Source of the DNA: Leptospira terpstrae serovar Hualin str. LT 11-33 = ATCC 700639
Lineage (GTDB): Bacteria > Spirochaetota > Leptospiria > Leptospirales > Leptospiraceae
NCBI RefSeq assembly: GCF_000332495.1
Contig: NZ_AOGW02000009.1
Span: forward strand, 293,501-357,500
Length of the DNA stretch: 64,000 nt
Direction of reading: 5' to 3'
Below, one piece after another: positions 51,445 through 60,618 of this stretch (position 1 is the stretch's first letter; every line of letters starts with the position of its first letter). The notes under the pieces are model-generated. The model ran no database searches. It was not told the DNA's origin and saw only the letters and a list, made by a program, of their open reading frames with translations. The position numbers and the translations under genes were made by a program.

Positions 51445-52185
51445 TCAATATTTAACAAAAGGTTCAATTCGTTCGGCGAGAATCCTTCTGTTTTCACCTG
51501 ACTGTAAAGATAAAATTCCTCTCATGATTGCTTGTCGTTCGTTACTTTCTTGTTTGGCGACCACTTTCAATTGATTGGAAATAGGTAGTAAAATTAAGTT
51601 CGCAAACGAAATTCCATAGAAAGTTGCTATGAATGCAGTTGCAATTCCTTGTCCTAAAACTTTGGTTCCACCATCTAAATTCTCTAAAACTGTCACAAGG
51701 CCAAGTACGGTTCCAATGATTCCCACGGTTGGAGAAAACCCAGCAGCAGTCTCAAATACTTTTGCCGATTTTAAGTCGTTCTTTTCTTCCTCTTCATGAG
51801 CTTCCCATAGAATTTCTTCAATTGTTCTTGGATCAGATCCATCTACAATCAGTTGGATCCCCTTTTGTAAAAAGGGATTGTCTAGTTTTTTTGCTTCATC
51901 TTCTAAAGATAATAGTCCATCTTTTCTGGCCTTTTCCCAAAACCGAAAGAAAATAAGTTTTAGGTCTTTTTCTCTTCTTCTAGAAAGTGCAAATTTTGTA
52001 TCTTTTACTGCTTTGGTTACTTGCGAGATGGAATAAGATGCAAAAGTCGCGCCTAATGTCCCACCGACGATCAGCAACATAGCAGGTAAATGAAAGAAGG
52101 ATCGTAAGGAAGCCCCTTCAATCAAAATTGCGACAAACACCGATAAAACGGCCGCGAGTATTCCGAGTAGTGTGGAATGGATCAT
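51445..52185 (-). CDS. MotA-family flagellar stator / proton-channel protein
   Basis: The 246-residue protein has four spans and the MotA pattern: LLIVGGTLGATFASYS (TM2), a cytoplasmic loop with RRREKDL and EDEAKKLDNPFLQKG, and FSPTVGIIGTVLGLVTVLENL / GQGIATAFIATFYGISFANLI (TM3-4). The proline-rich TM3 is intact. MotA forms the stator ring with MotB to power flagellar rotation. Here no motB is next to it; instead a large membrane protein overlaps upstream by 4 bases. Confidence 0.85.
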   Translation of the reverse strand: MIHSTLLGILAAVLSVFVAILIEGASLRSFFHLPAMLLIVGGTLGATFASYSISQVTKAVKDTKFALSRRREKDLKLIFFRFWEKARKDGLLSLEDEAKKLDNPFLQKGIQLIVDGSDPRTIEEILWEAHEEEEKNDLKSAKVFETAAGFSPTVGIIGTVLGLVTVLENLDGGTKVLGQGIATAFIATFYGISFANLILLPISNQLKVVAKQESNERQAIMRGILSLQSGENRRILAERIEPFVKY

Positions 52186-54365
52186 TGGATTCTTGCCTCT
52201 CTCACATCAGGTCGAGTGCTCAACCTTCGAAGTGAATCTTTTTTTTCTATAACTTCATTTTTGAGTCGTTCCCAAATCACAGAGTCAGGATTTTCTCTCA
52301 TCCTTGCTCCAATGATAGGTTCGACTTCTTTCCAGTTTTCTTGGTTGATGAATAACCGAACACGCGCTAGTTCCAATTCGTTCGCTTGATCAAATTGATT
52401 GTTTGACCTATAAAATTTTTCTAAGGAACTCATTGTAAGAAGAGCATGGTTCCAATCGCCCAGTGATTCAAACATCGGAATCAAAGAGTTCCATGCAAAC
52501 TCTTGGAACTCAGGATCTGAGCTTAGATCCTCCAAAATAGGAATGTATTCTGCTTCGGGGGTTGTGAATTTTAGACTATTAAAGGCGATGCGTAGTAAAT
52601 CTGGTTTCGGCAATTCAAATTTTCTGGCAACAGCAATGGCATCTAATGCTAGTTTGTTCTGCCCAATATTATGATAAAATCTAGCATATTCTGCAAATGA
52701 TTCATAATATAAATGTTTGATTTCAAATGCATCTTTTCGTAAATCACCAGATGAATATTTCAAAATGGAATCAAGGACCGAAACAACTTCGAGGGTGGTT
52801 GCATTGTCCAATTTCTCTGCAAAATATTTCAATTTCCAGTCTGTTGGCAGAGTGCTGGCAAATCCAATTTTTGATTCCATATAACTCGGATAATAGATAT
52901 CGAAGTTCCAATATGATTTTCTGTTTAAAAGTGACAGGGCATTGATATGATGGAATTGATTTGATTTATTTCTAGTTGTTAGGATTAGGAATGGATGCTG
53001 TTCTTGGCTTAATCTTTCTATGTAAGAAATGATTTGTGATTGGTTTGAGCTTAGACCCAATACAACAGTTTTTCCTTTGATTTCCGAATGTTTTGGCAGA
53101 AACGGATTCGATTCAAATGGAAGAACAGATTTATAATAAATGTATTTTTCTTCATTGAATGAAATGTTTGTAATGGCGAATGGAATCGGATCAAAGATTT
53201 CTTTTTTTGAAAAAGGTGAGTTAGTTCTTATCGTCGGCGGTGAAAAGAAAAGTAATACTATGATAGCGGCCGTAACTAACATCAAAATTCTAGGCAAACG
53301 TACAATGTGTTTTTGTATTAAGTAAGGATACATTAAAACTGGAACAAATAACAATGCGGACACAGTTCTAATGCCCATAGGTAAATTCCAGAAGTATAAC
53401 AAAAAGGAAAGGCCAAGATAGATGCCTGTTTCTAATCCAACAAACATATATTCTTTGTAAGCAGTTTTGTTTGGTTTAAAAAATCCAACAATGGAACCTG
53501 TGATGATACAAAGGGCTATGAAGAAAGAACTCCAATAGGTTTGGTAAATAAAAAAGAAAAATGCAAAGAGAAGAGCAACTCTTCCAATTAAAAATACAGA
53601 TTTTGTTTCTTTTTTTAACCCACCTAGCAAGGATAAAACTCTACCAAAGATCACTGAGAAAGATACGGAAAGAATTAGCGGGATTTTTGGCCCTGGTTGG
53701 AAATACAAATGCAAAATGCAATAGGAGACGAGCAGTGATAGAGCTGATCTGTAGAACGGGGCAAATAGCGGGTGTTTGCCGATCTTTGAACGAATTTTGT
53801 AAAATTTACTGAAATAAGGACTTCGTTGTACAAAAGTACTGATGAGATACAAAGATAAGAATATATATAGTACAGCTAACAAAACCTTCATGGAATAGTT
53901 TTGGTTAGGTTCAAATAAGGAATAGAAGGTAAAGACTGTCACTCCAAGTGCAAAACTTAAAAATCGAAAATCACGTAAGGATCCACCATAAATGCCAACG
54001 GAAAAAGCAGACAAAACACCGCTGAGTAAAACCCATTCAAAAGAAAAGATATAATCAATTAGAAACTCAGCTGAATTGGCTCTTAAAAACCAAAAGATTT
54101 GAACGATAGCAGCCACAAGCAAGGCAACCGCCAAACTAACAGGTAACGTTTGTTTGTACTTGCGATAGATAAATCCAATAGCAAATGAGACAAGAAGAAG
54201 TATCTGTAATACGGGATAAGCGGTATCAGTACGGTCGATGAGAGCAAGTTCAGATCCGGCTACATAAAAAAATAGAGAAAGTACATAACCAATGGAAAGG
54301 CTAAGACTAAACTCGAGTGAGGGGAAGAGGCCGGTTTCCCAGAAACGTTTCCATTGAGAGTCCAT
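52182..54365 (-). CDS. Polytopic membrane protein with C-terminal TPR-like region
   Basis: Start taken as ATG 54365 (GGTAG upstream); GTG 54398 is also open. Roughly residues 1-380 contain 12-14 hydrophobic spans; residues 390-530 form a soluble domain (VVLGLSSNQSQIISYIERLS); residues 560-720 are helical repeats like TPRs (NKLALDAIAVARKFELPKPD, LGDWNHALLTMSSLEKFYRS, WKEVEPIIGARMRENPDSV). It overlaps motA, so the two are probably coupled. No known family is recognised. Confidence 0.6.
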   Translation of the reverse strand: MDSQWKRFWETGLFPSLEFSLSLSIGYVLSLFFYVAGSELALIDRTDTAYPVLQILLLVSFAIGFIYRKYKQTLPVSLAVALLVAAIVQIFWFLRANSAEFLIDYIFSFEWVLLSGVLSAFSVGIYGGSLRDFRFLSFALGVTVFTFYSLFEPNQNYSMKVLLAVLYIFLSLYLISTFVQRSPYFSKFYKIRSKIGKHPLFAPFYRSALSLLVSYCILHLYFQPGPKIPLILSVSFSVIFGRVLSLLGGLKKETKSVFLIGRVALLFAFFFFIYQTYWSSFFIALCIITGSIVGFFKPNKTAYKEYMFVGLETGIYLGLSFLLYFWNLPMGIRTVSALLFVPVLMYPYLIQKHIVRLPRILMLVTAAIIVLLFFSPPTIRTNSPFSKKEIFDPIPFAITNISFNEEKYIYYKSVLPFESNPFLPKHSEIKGKTVVLGLSSNQSQIISYIERLSQEQHPFLILTTRNKSNQFHHINALSLLNRKSYWNFDIYYPSYMESKIGFASTLPTDWKLKYFAEKLDNATTLEVVSVLDSILKYSSGDLRKDAFEIKHLYYESFAEYARFYHNIGQNKLALDAIAVARKFELPKPDLLRIAFNSLKFTTPEAEYIPILEDLSSDPEFQEFAWNSLIPMFESLGDWNHALLTMSSLEKFYRSNNQFDQANELELARVRLFINQENWKEVEPIIGARMRENPDSVIWERLKNEVIEKKDSLRRLSTRPDVREARIQ

Positions 54366-54465
54366 AGAATTAGCTACCAAAGATGCTGGATAGGCCACAT
54401 TCGCAAACTAAAGAAAATCTTATTTTATTTGGCGGTGCACAAAATGTTTGACCAAATGAGCCCTT

Positions 54466-56028
54466 GTGCCGATTTTGACTATAACTATGCTAACGTTTTT
54501 ATCTATATCGTTTTTGGTTCTTTACGGCTTTGACATTTTGGTTCTGTTCTACTTCGGATTGCACACTTACCTCATGGTTTTTTTGTATAGCAGATACAAA
54601 CAAAACTGTGCAGAGGATGAAACCAAACTTCTATCTTTAAAGGACAAGAACCTTCCCACAGTGACGGTTCAACTACCAATTTTCAATGAATTCTATGTTG
54701 TGGATCGATTGATCGAATCTGCATGTAACTTGGAATATCCTGCGAAAAAACTTCAAATCCAAGTCCTAGACGACTCCACAGACGAAACAGTGGAAAAAGT
54801 TGCCTCCCTTGTTGCCTCTTATAAGAAAAAAGGAATCTGGATCGAACACGTTCATAGAACCAATCGCAAAGGCCACAAAGCCGGAGCCCTGGATGAAGGG
54901 ATGGCAAAAGCAAAAGGGGATTACATCGCCATTTTTGATGCCGACTTCACTCCTGACTCAGACTTCCTCCTACGCACAATGGGATACTTTGAAGACGAAT
55001 CCATTGGAATGGTCCAAACACGTTGGGGCCATATCAACGAAACATATAATATTTTGACCAAAGCCCAAAGTTTTGGAATCGATGGTCACTTTATGATCGA
55101 GCAGGTTGCAAGAAATGGCGCTAGCCTTTGGATGAACTTCAATGGCACTGCGGGAATCTGGAGACGTGCTTGTATTGAAGATGCAGGTGGATGGGAACAT
55201 GACACCCTAACAGAAGACTTTGACCTCTCCTACCGTGCAGAACTAAAAGGTTGGAAATTTCGTTATATTAAAGATGTGGTTTGTAAGGCGGAAATTCCTG
55301 CCACTATGAATGCCTATAAAGCGCAACAGTTCCGTTGGTGCAAGGGTTCCATCCAAACCGCGGTAAAACTAATCCCACGCATTTGGAAGTCCAAGGAATC
55401 TTGGAAGATCAAAGGGGAAGCGATTACCCATCTCATCAATTATTCTGTGCACCCACTCATGATCATCAATATCTTACTCACAGCTCCTCTTCTACTTATG
55501 GAATTTTGGGCAGGTTTTAAGATGGATGACCTCCCTATGGAGATTCTCTTTGGATCGGCCGCGGTTCTTTCCATCGGTTCCATGGGACCTGTGATTTTCT
55601 ATGCTTACTCCCAACGCGAAATCCACAAAAACTGGAAATCCAAATTGGTTTACCTTCCTATTCTCGTGATGATTGGAACAGGAATTGCTGTCATGAATAC
55701 TTACGCTTGGATGGAGGCTGTTTTTGGCATCCAATCTGGTTTCAAACGCACTCCAAAACTCAGAATTGAGAAAGAAGGGGATAGTCTGCAGGACAAAATC
55801 AAATATGTAGTCCCAGTAGATTACCGAGCTTTCCTCGAGTTTTTTATGGGTGCCTATTGTGTATTTTGTATCTACCTTTCCTTTATGGTCGGAAAACCAT
55901 ATATGATCGGTTTTATGGTTCTTTATTCTATCGGATTTTTCTATGTCTCTTACCTTTCTGTTGCGGAGTCGTTTTGGAAATTCAAACCGGCAAGCAAGGC
56001 AGAAAAGGAACTACGTGCCGTCGCTTAG
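54466..56028 (+). CDS. Processive family 2 glycosyltransferase, membrane-bound
   Basis: The 520-residue protein has one or two N-terminal spans, a GT2 catalytic domain with all BcsA-like motifs (LDDSTDETVE, AIFDADFTPD, LTEDFDLSYRAE, QQFRWCKGS), and four C-terminal spans. The Q-x-x-R-W motif marks a processive enzyme of the cellulose/hyaluronan/glucan-synthase type that builds and exports a polysaccharide. The start is GTG 54466 or ATG 54487. No PilZ domain or cellulose operon genes are beside it. Confidence 0.9.
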   Translation: MPILTITMLTFLSISFLVLYGFDILVLFYFGLHTYLMVFLYSRYKQNCAEDETKLLSLKDKNLPTVTVQLPIFNEFYVVDRLIESACNLEYPAKKLQIQVLDDSTDETVEKVASLVASYKKKGIWIEHVHRTNRKGHKAGALDEGMAKAKGDYIAIFDADFTPDSDFLLRTMGYFEDESIGMVQTRWGHINETYNILTKAQSFGIDGHFMIEQVARNGASLWMNFNGTAGIWRRACIEDAGGWEHDTLTEDFDLSYRAELKGWKFRYIKDVVCKAEIPATMNAYKAQQFRWCKGSIQTAVKLIPRIWKSKESWKIKGEAITHLINYSVHPLMIINILLTAPLLLMEFWAGFKMDDLPMEILFGSAAVLSIGSMGPVIFYAYSQREIHKNWKSKLVYLPILVMIGTGIAVMNTYAWMEAVFGIQSGFKRTPKLRIEKEGDSLQDKIKYVVPVDYRAFLEFFMGAYCVFCIYLSFMVGKPYMIGFMVLYSIGFFYVSYLSVAESFWKFKPASKAEKELRAVA

Positions 56029-56106
56029 GAAAGAGCGATGGTACTTACTTGACGAAACCTTTCCTTCCAAAAAGCTGTAAATTCAACCTAGGTTCAGGGG
56101 TCATCC

Positions 56107-56385
56107 ATGAGTGAAAAAGTCTACTGCGCGAACTGTTTGCATTGTGTTGTGGTTCGCCAATACGAATCGGAGCAAGATAAATACATTCTTCGAGTAAAAT
56201 GTAACAAGAAGAAATGGTCTAAACGTTCCGGTGAAGAAAAACTTTATAAATACTTTACAGTGGCTCGCCGTATGCAAACCAACTGCGAGTATTATGAAGA
56301 AATGGGAGAGATTCTACCTTATATCAAGAACTTGAAAAAAGAACTCCCAATCAAAGACGAAATCTACATGGTGAAAGCCGTCTAA
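56107..56385 (+). CDS. Small Cys-containing protein, 92 aa
   Basis: VYCANCLHCVVVRQYE near the N-terminus (C-x2-C-x2-C) plus KCNKKKW and TNCEYYEE suggests a zinc-ribbon with four to five Cys. The protein is basic in the middle (KKKWSKRSGEEK). No family name is certain. It lies 80 bases after the glycosyltransferase and 12 bases before the RnfC-like gene, so it may be a small adaptor or assembly factor of that module. Confidence 0.65.
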   Translation: MSEKVYCANCLHCVVVRQYESEQDKYILRVKCNKKKWSKRSGEEKLYKYFTVARRMQTNCEYYEEMGEILPYIKNLKKELPIKDEIYMVKAV

Positions 56386-56397
56386 ATTATTACCGGC

Positions 56398-57555
56398 GTG
56401 TTGTTCCCCAGGTTACCTCGCGCCTTCGCTCGCAAACTTCATAAAACAGAAAATAAAAAAGAACGGACGATTCAGGGTCAATTCCTGATCCCCGTTCCTG
56501 CGGGCAGCGTTCTCTCTGATTCCTATCCTACCCGAGTGACTCACGGTCAAGTTATGCTTGCACATAACGGGAAGAAGGTGCTTGCTCCAGTGAATGGAGT
56601 GGCTAATTTAACGCCCGACCAAAAATACTTCCAGATCAAACAAGATGGATCTTGGTCTACCACTTCTCCTTACCATTTTCGCCAGTTTGATTTTGTTACA
56701 CTTTTAGAGTCTTTTGATGAAGGGGCACTCTATTCTTTGGATTTGGTAGAAACTCCGCTTAAGGATTACTTTCAAAAATTCAAAAAAGAATCTTCTTTTA
56801 AAATAGTTTTATCTCCTTTTTGCAGATACCAACATCTCAATTTTGAAGAAATGATCCTTCGAGATATGAAGGATGCTTATCTATCTTTCATTGAACTTTT
56901 GAAATTGATATATCCGAAAGCGGAAGTATCCAACTTTTTCGAAATTCCATCTTTAGATTTTGAACATCCTAATGGGATTCCCGAATTTTTCCTGCACAAA
57001 CAATTTCATCAGAGTGTTGATAAAACTAGAAAATCTTTAATTGGGCATGAAGTTTTATTTTTAGGTGCAGAAACTATATTCCATGTTTTGCGAAAGTTAT
57101 ACTATAACGAACCTTTTACGAAAAGACATTTAGCAGTATTTTTAGTGGACCGTAAAGGAAGAATGGATTTAGAGCCGCGCCAGTTTTTTTTAACCAATGG
57201 ACAAGCTTTAGCTTTCATCCCGGCAAACTTAGATAAACGCTATAAAATAGCATCCTTTGAAACTGTATTTGAAGAAGTAACACCAATGGATGTTGGTTCA
57301 CTTGGTTACTTCAATATTTATGAACATTATTCCATCACGTTATACGAAAAACTTCCTGCAGCAAGAAAAGAATTCAGTTGTATCGATTGTATGGAGTGTA
57401 ATAATTACTGTCCAACCAATGCAAACCCTGTGCAACTTATCAAAGGCAAAACAGAAGAATTTGAAAAAAGTCAATGTATTTCCTGTGGGATTTGTACAGT
57501 GTATTGCCCTTCTGGAATTGATATTCGGAAACGAATTGAAGGAGTTGTTGTTTAA
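56398..57555 (+). CDS. RnfC-like iron-sulfur protein
   Basis: The 385-residue protein has an RnfC/NqrA-type N-terminal half (IPVPAGSVLSDSYPTRVTHG..., VMLAHNGKKVLAPVNGVANL) and ends with two 4Fe-4S motifs, SCIDCMECNNYCPTNANP and QCISCGICTVYCPSGIDI (each C-x2-C-x2-C-x3-CP). RnfC is the peripheral flavoprotein that brings electrons from NADH or ferredoxin to the Rnf complex. Here the flavin-loop segment is short and only one membrane partner follows (57569); genes for RnfA, B, E and G are not in the window. Confidence 0.75.
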   Translation: MLFPRLPRAFARKLHKTENKKERTIQGQFLIPVPAGSVLSDSYPTRVTHGQVMLAHNGKKVLAPVNGVANLTPDQKYFQIKQDGSWSTTSPYHFRQFDFVTLLESFDEGALYSLDLVETPLKDYFQKFKKESSFKIVLSPFCRYQHLNFEEMILRDMKDAYLSFIELLKLIYPKAEVSNFFEIPSLDFEHPNGIPEFFLHKQFHQSVDKTRKSLIGHEVLFLGAETIFHVLRKLYYNEPFTKRHLAVFLVDRKGRMDLEPRQFFLTNGQALAFIPANLDKRYKIASFETVFEEVTPMDVGSLGYFNIYEHYSITLYEKLPAARKEFSCIDCMECNNYCPTNANPVQLIKGKTEEFEKSQCISCGICTVYCPSGIDIRKRIEGVVV

Positions 57556-57568
57556 CAATCTTTGAACT

Positions 57569-58459
57569 ATGTTAAAAAACCTTTATATTCTATCTGAAAA
57601 TAGTTGGGGGGTTAAATCTTCCGAAATATTTGCTGATTTCTTTTATTTTCTAACTTTGATGGGTTTTCTTGGATACTCTCTGGCTCATGTTTTACCTATC
57701 CCCATTTTGCCAATTGTTATTGGATCAATATTCACTCTTGTCTATTTAGGTTTTTGTATTCGTGCAAATCAATCACCGTATTGGTTAGGACTACTTTCAC
57801 AATTACTGATTGTTTTTTTGATTATACCTACAACTTGGCTGCATCCAATTTTGTTGCCAGTAGCTTTTCTTTTTGCTTTTGTAGTTCATTATTTTTTCGG
57901 CCAACAATATTCGTTACGCGTTCCTGTTTTTAGTTTGGTTCTCGTATTTATTTTAATTTGGGATACTGTGTTTTCCTTATTGGGGTATACCTTTCGAACT
58001 CCGGTGGAATTAATTTCTTGGACTGGGATATCTTTTGAATCGTCTCTTTTACCACTAACATTGCCTTGGTTCTCCAATCCTCCGTTAGATGGACTTAAGT
58101 TTTTATCTTTTGCAGATAACTTAGGTATTTATGTTTTAGTGGGAATTGCGTGGGTATCTTTTCGTAGAACAGTACTACTTGGATTTTTTCTGGGATGGCT
58201 TTTTCTGTTTTCCCTTTGGGGGATTGGATCAGGCCAATTAAGTTTTAACTGCATTCTGTCCTATGCATCGCTTGCCTTTTTTTTGCATTTGAGTCCAGGC
58301 AGGAATTTTTATGGTTCGTATTATGTTTCCTTGCTTAGTTTTGTCATTTTACTTCCGATAGCCTTTTTTGTAGGTAAAATGGGGATCAGTGCCGTTTTGG
58401 TATTGATTGTTTTTTTTCTAATAGAAGGCGTCTTGGTCAGGGTTTTTCTTGGAAAATAA
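57569..58459 (+). CDS. Membrane partner of the RnfC-like protein (RnfD/NqrB-like suspected)
   Basis: A 296-residue, eight- to nine-span protein. Its position right after the RnfC-like gene, size and hydrophobic pattern fit RnfD/NqrB, but the flavin-attachment S(G)AT motif is not seen where expected, so it may be a divergent or flavin-less form. It is followed by an EIIA-like gene 35 bases later. Together with 56398 it would form a reduced, two-gene electron-transfer unit; this is inference. Confidence 0.5.
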   Translation: MLKNLYILSENSWGVKSSEIFADFFYFLTLMGFLGYSLAHVLPIPILPIVIGSIFTLVYLGFCIRANQSPYWLGLLSQLLIVFLIIPTTWLHPILLPVAFLFAFVVHYFFGQQYSLRVPVFSLVLVFILIWDTVFSLLGYTFRTPVELISWTGISFESSLLPLTLPWFSNPPLDGLKFLSFADNLGIYVLVGIAWVSFRRTVLLGFFLGWLFLFSLWGIGSGQLSFNCILSYASLAFFLHLSPGRNFYGSYYVSLLSFVILLPIAFFVGKMGISAVLVLIVFFLIEGVLVRVFLGK

Positions 58460-58494
58460 GTCGATCTTGAAAAGGTGGGAGTAAGTTATACCAT

Positions 58495-58956
58495 ATGAAT
58501 CAACTTCTGGAGATTCTGGACCCTAAAAATATCATTTTCGACTTCAAGGCTTCTACAAAAGAAGATGCCATTCGAAAGATGATTTCTCATATGGTCACCA
58601 CACAATCGTTAGATCCTAGTCATGAAGAAGAAACAGTTTCTTCTTTAATGAATCGAGAGAAATCCATGTCTACTGGCATTGGAAGTGGGGTCGCCATTCC
58701 ACATTGTTCTGTTCATTATGTGAATGAGTTAAAATGTGCGATGGCAATTGCGCCTCAAGGGATCGACTTTGATGCATTAGATCATGGTTTAGTTCAAATT
58801 TTTATTATGCTAATTGTTCCTAAGAACAAATTTCAAGATCATATCAAAACATTGGCCTTGATTGCAAAAACTCTCAACATTCCTGAAGAAAGAGAAAAAC
58901 TCATCAAAGCCAAAAATTTCGAAGAAATCCAAAAGGCATTCCTTTCGAAAAGTTAA
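58495..58956 (+). CDS. PTS EIIA-Ntr-like (PtsN-type) protein
   Basis: The 153-residue protein has the EIIA fold markers: NREKSMSTGIGSGVAIPHCSV with the phosphorylated His in AIPHC, and FIMLIVPKNKFQDHIKTLALIAKTL. EIIA-Ntr proteins regulate potassium, nitrogen or outer-envelope responses when unphosphorylated. No PTS sugar transporter is near. Its gene is five bases ahead of an Opp-type permease gene. Confidence 0.88.
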   Translation: MNQLLEILDPKNIIFDFKASTKEDAIRKMISHMVTTQSLDPSHEEETVSSLMNREKSMSTGIGSGVAIPHCSVHYVNELKCAMAIAPQGIDFDALDHGLVQIFIMLIVPKNKFQDHIKTLALIAKTLNIPEEREKLIKAKNFEEIQKAFLSKS

Positions 58957-58960
58957 TCCA

Positions 58961-59839
58961 GTGAAGTCGGAAATTTTCCGTTTTCTGTATTTCTTACTAC
59001 TGTTATCTTGTATCAGTAGTTTTGTATCTGAGTTTCATACTAAAGATAAATCCTATTTGTATGCTGATGCAGGGATCACTGAAATACAAAGTCAGGAAAA
59101 AGGTTTTGTATCTTCCTATATCCAATTTTGGAAATCTTTAGTTTTGGAATCAGGTGGAAAAACAGAAAATGGGGAAACTGTGTATTCCCATATAGGAACT
59201 CGTTTTTTTTCTACTTTGCACCTAGCAATATTTAGTATTCTCTTTGGCTCCATTTTTGCATTTGGACTATCTCTTGCAGCAACATACTTTCGGTCTGGAT
59301 TATTTTATGATATTGTATCTTTTAGTTCTCATCTGATTCTATCCACTCCCATTTTTATCGTCGCAATACTTTTGTTACTTTTGTTTTTTTACAAGTTGGA
59401 ATGGTTTCCACCTGGTGGGTATGAATCAGGAAACACATACTATGTTGTGTTACCTGGTATTGCATTGGGTTCACGGATTTATGCTAGGATGTCCTTATAT
59501 CTATTGCCAGAAATTCGGAAAGAAGCAGATTCTAAGTATGTTCTATTATTAAAAACAAGGTCTTATCCTTGGCATCATATTGTTGGAAAAGAAATTTTTT
59601 TAAAAGTCCTGCCGATTGCACTCATCCTTTTAATTTTAGATTTTGGGTCTTTGTTGTCTGGAGCAATGGTCGTAGAAGAGATTTTCTTTTTTCCTGGAAT
59701 TGGAAAGTCTTTATATTTTTCTATTAAATCGATGGATACAAAGTTACTGGCAACACTACTGATGTATTCTGGGATTCTTTTTTATCTTTTGAATCGTATT
59801 GGATTTTATCTGCAAAGATTTTTTTCAGGTGGGGTATAA
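58961..59839 (+). CDS. ABC permease, DppB/OppB type
   Basis: Start chosen at GTG 58961, just after the stop of the EIIA gene. The 292-residue protein has about six spans; the EAA loop reads LPEIRKEADSKYVLLLKTRSYPWHHIVGKEI with the Gly replaced in part, and GAMVVEEIFFFPGIGKSLYFSI marks the end of the DppB domain. It is shorter than usual (about 310-340) and its N-terminus is unusual, with a periplasmic insertion (residues 25-60). It imports or exports a peptide-like substrate together with 59842. Confidence 0.8.
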   Translation: MKSEIFRFLYFLLLLSCISSFVSEFHTKDKSYLYADAGITEIQSQEKGFVSSYIQFWKSLVLESGGKTENGETVYSHIGTRFFSTLHLAIFSILFGSIFAFGLSLAATYFRSGLFYDIVSFSSHLILSTPIFIVAILLLLLFFYKLEWFPPGGYESGNTYYVVLPGIALGSRIYARMSLYLLPEIRKEADSKYVLLLKTRSYPWHHIVGKEIFLKVLPIALILLILDFGSLLSGAMVVEEIFFFPGIGKSLYFSIKSMDTKLLATLLMYSGILFYLLNRIGFYLQRFFSGGV

Positions 59840-59841
59840 GA

Positions 59842-60618
59842 GTGATTTCATTACATACCTTTTTACGGTTTTTCTTTTTTGGACTAGTGATTCTAGGTGC
59901 CATTATTTTTCCAGCTCCTACTAATGTAGATTTGGCGAACAATAATTTACCCATTTTTTCTCCTGGTTTTTTAGCAGGAACAGATCGGTTAGGTCGCGAC
60001 AATTTTGCTTTATTCTGTTATGGATCTTTATCCACCATAGCCCTAGTGGTACCTGCTCGCATTTTTACTATTTTTGTTTCTTTTCTTTTATCTGCCTTTT
60101 CTCTATTCTTTCCTAAAAGATCGGACTTCGTTTTTTCAGGAATTGTTTCTGTATCTCTCGCCATCCCTTCTTTATTGTCTGCCCTTGTTGTGATTAGTTT
60201 GTTACCCAACAATCCGTTCGCAATTTTTATTGCTATCTTAGTATCAGATTGGGCATTGTCGTACGAAACAATCACTGCTAAGATTCGTGAAATCAAACAA
60301 AGTTCTTATCTTTCCGCTTCTCTTTGTATGGGTGCCAAACCTTATCAATTACTTCTTTTACATTATTTACCGGCACTTCGGGGTATGTTTGGGTTTTTGT
60401 TTTTTTCTGGATTACCTGCTGTGGTAATGACAACAGCCCTGTTTTCTTATTTAGGAATTCAGACATCCCTTGGGGATACGGGGCCAGGTCTTGGAGAACA
60501 GATCTCATTTTCTAAAGATTATTTTGATAAGTCGCCTGTTTCCGTTTTGCTTCCGATCGTTGCCATTTTAACTTTGGTGTATTCTTTGGGATCTAACCAG
60601 AAAAAGAATGAAACATAA
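59842..60618 (+). CDS. ABC permease, DppC/OppC type
   Basis: The 258-residue protein begins with GTG 59842, two bases after the previous stop. It has the DppC opening LAGTDRLGRDNFALFCYGSLSTIALVV and EAA-like KIREIKQSSYLSASLCMGAKPYQLLLLHYLPAL. Together with 58961 it makes the membrane pair; no solute-binding protein or ATPase gene is beside it. The 3' end overlaps the PEGA gene by 11 bases. Confidence 0.82.
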   Translation: MISLHTFLRFFFFGLVILGAIIFPAPTNVDLANNNLPIFSPGFLAGTDRLGRDNFALFCYGSLSTIALVVPARIFTIFVSFLLSAFSLFFPKRSDFVFSGIVSVSLAIPSLLSALVVISLLPNNPFAIFIAILVSDWALSYETITAKIREIKQSSYLSASLCMGAKPYQLLLLHYLPALRGMFGFLFFSGLPAVVMTTALFSYLGIQTSLGDTGPGLGEQISFSKDYFDKSPVSVLLPIVAILTLVYSLGSNQKKNET

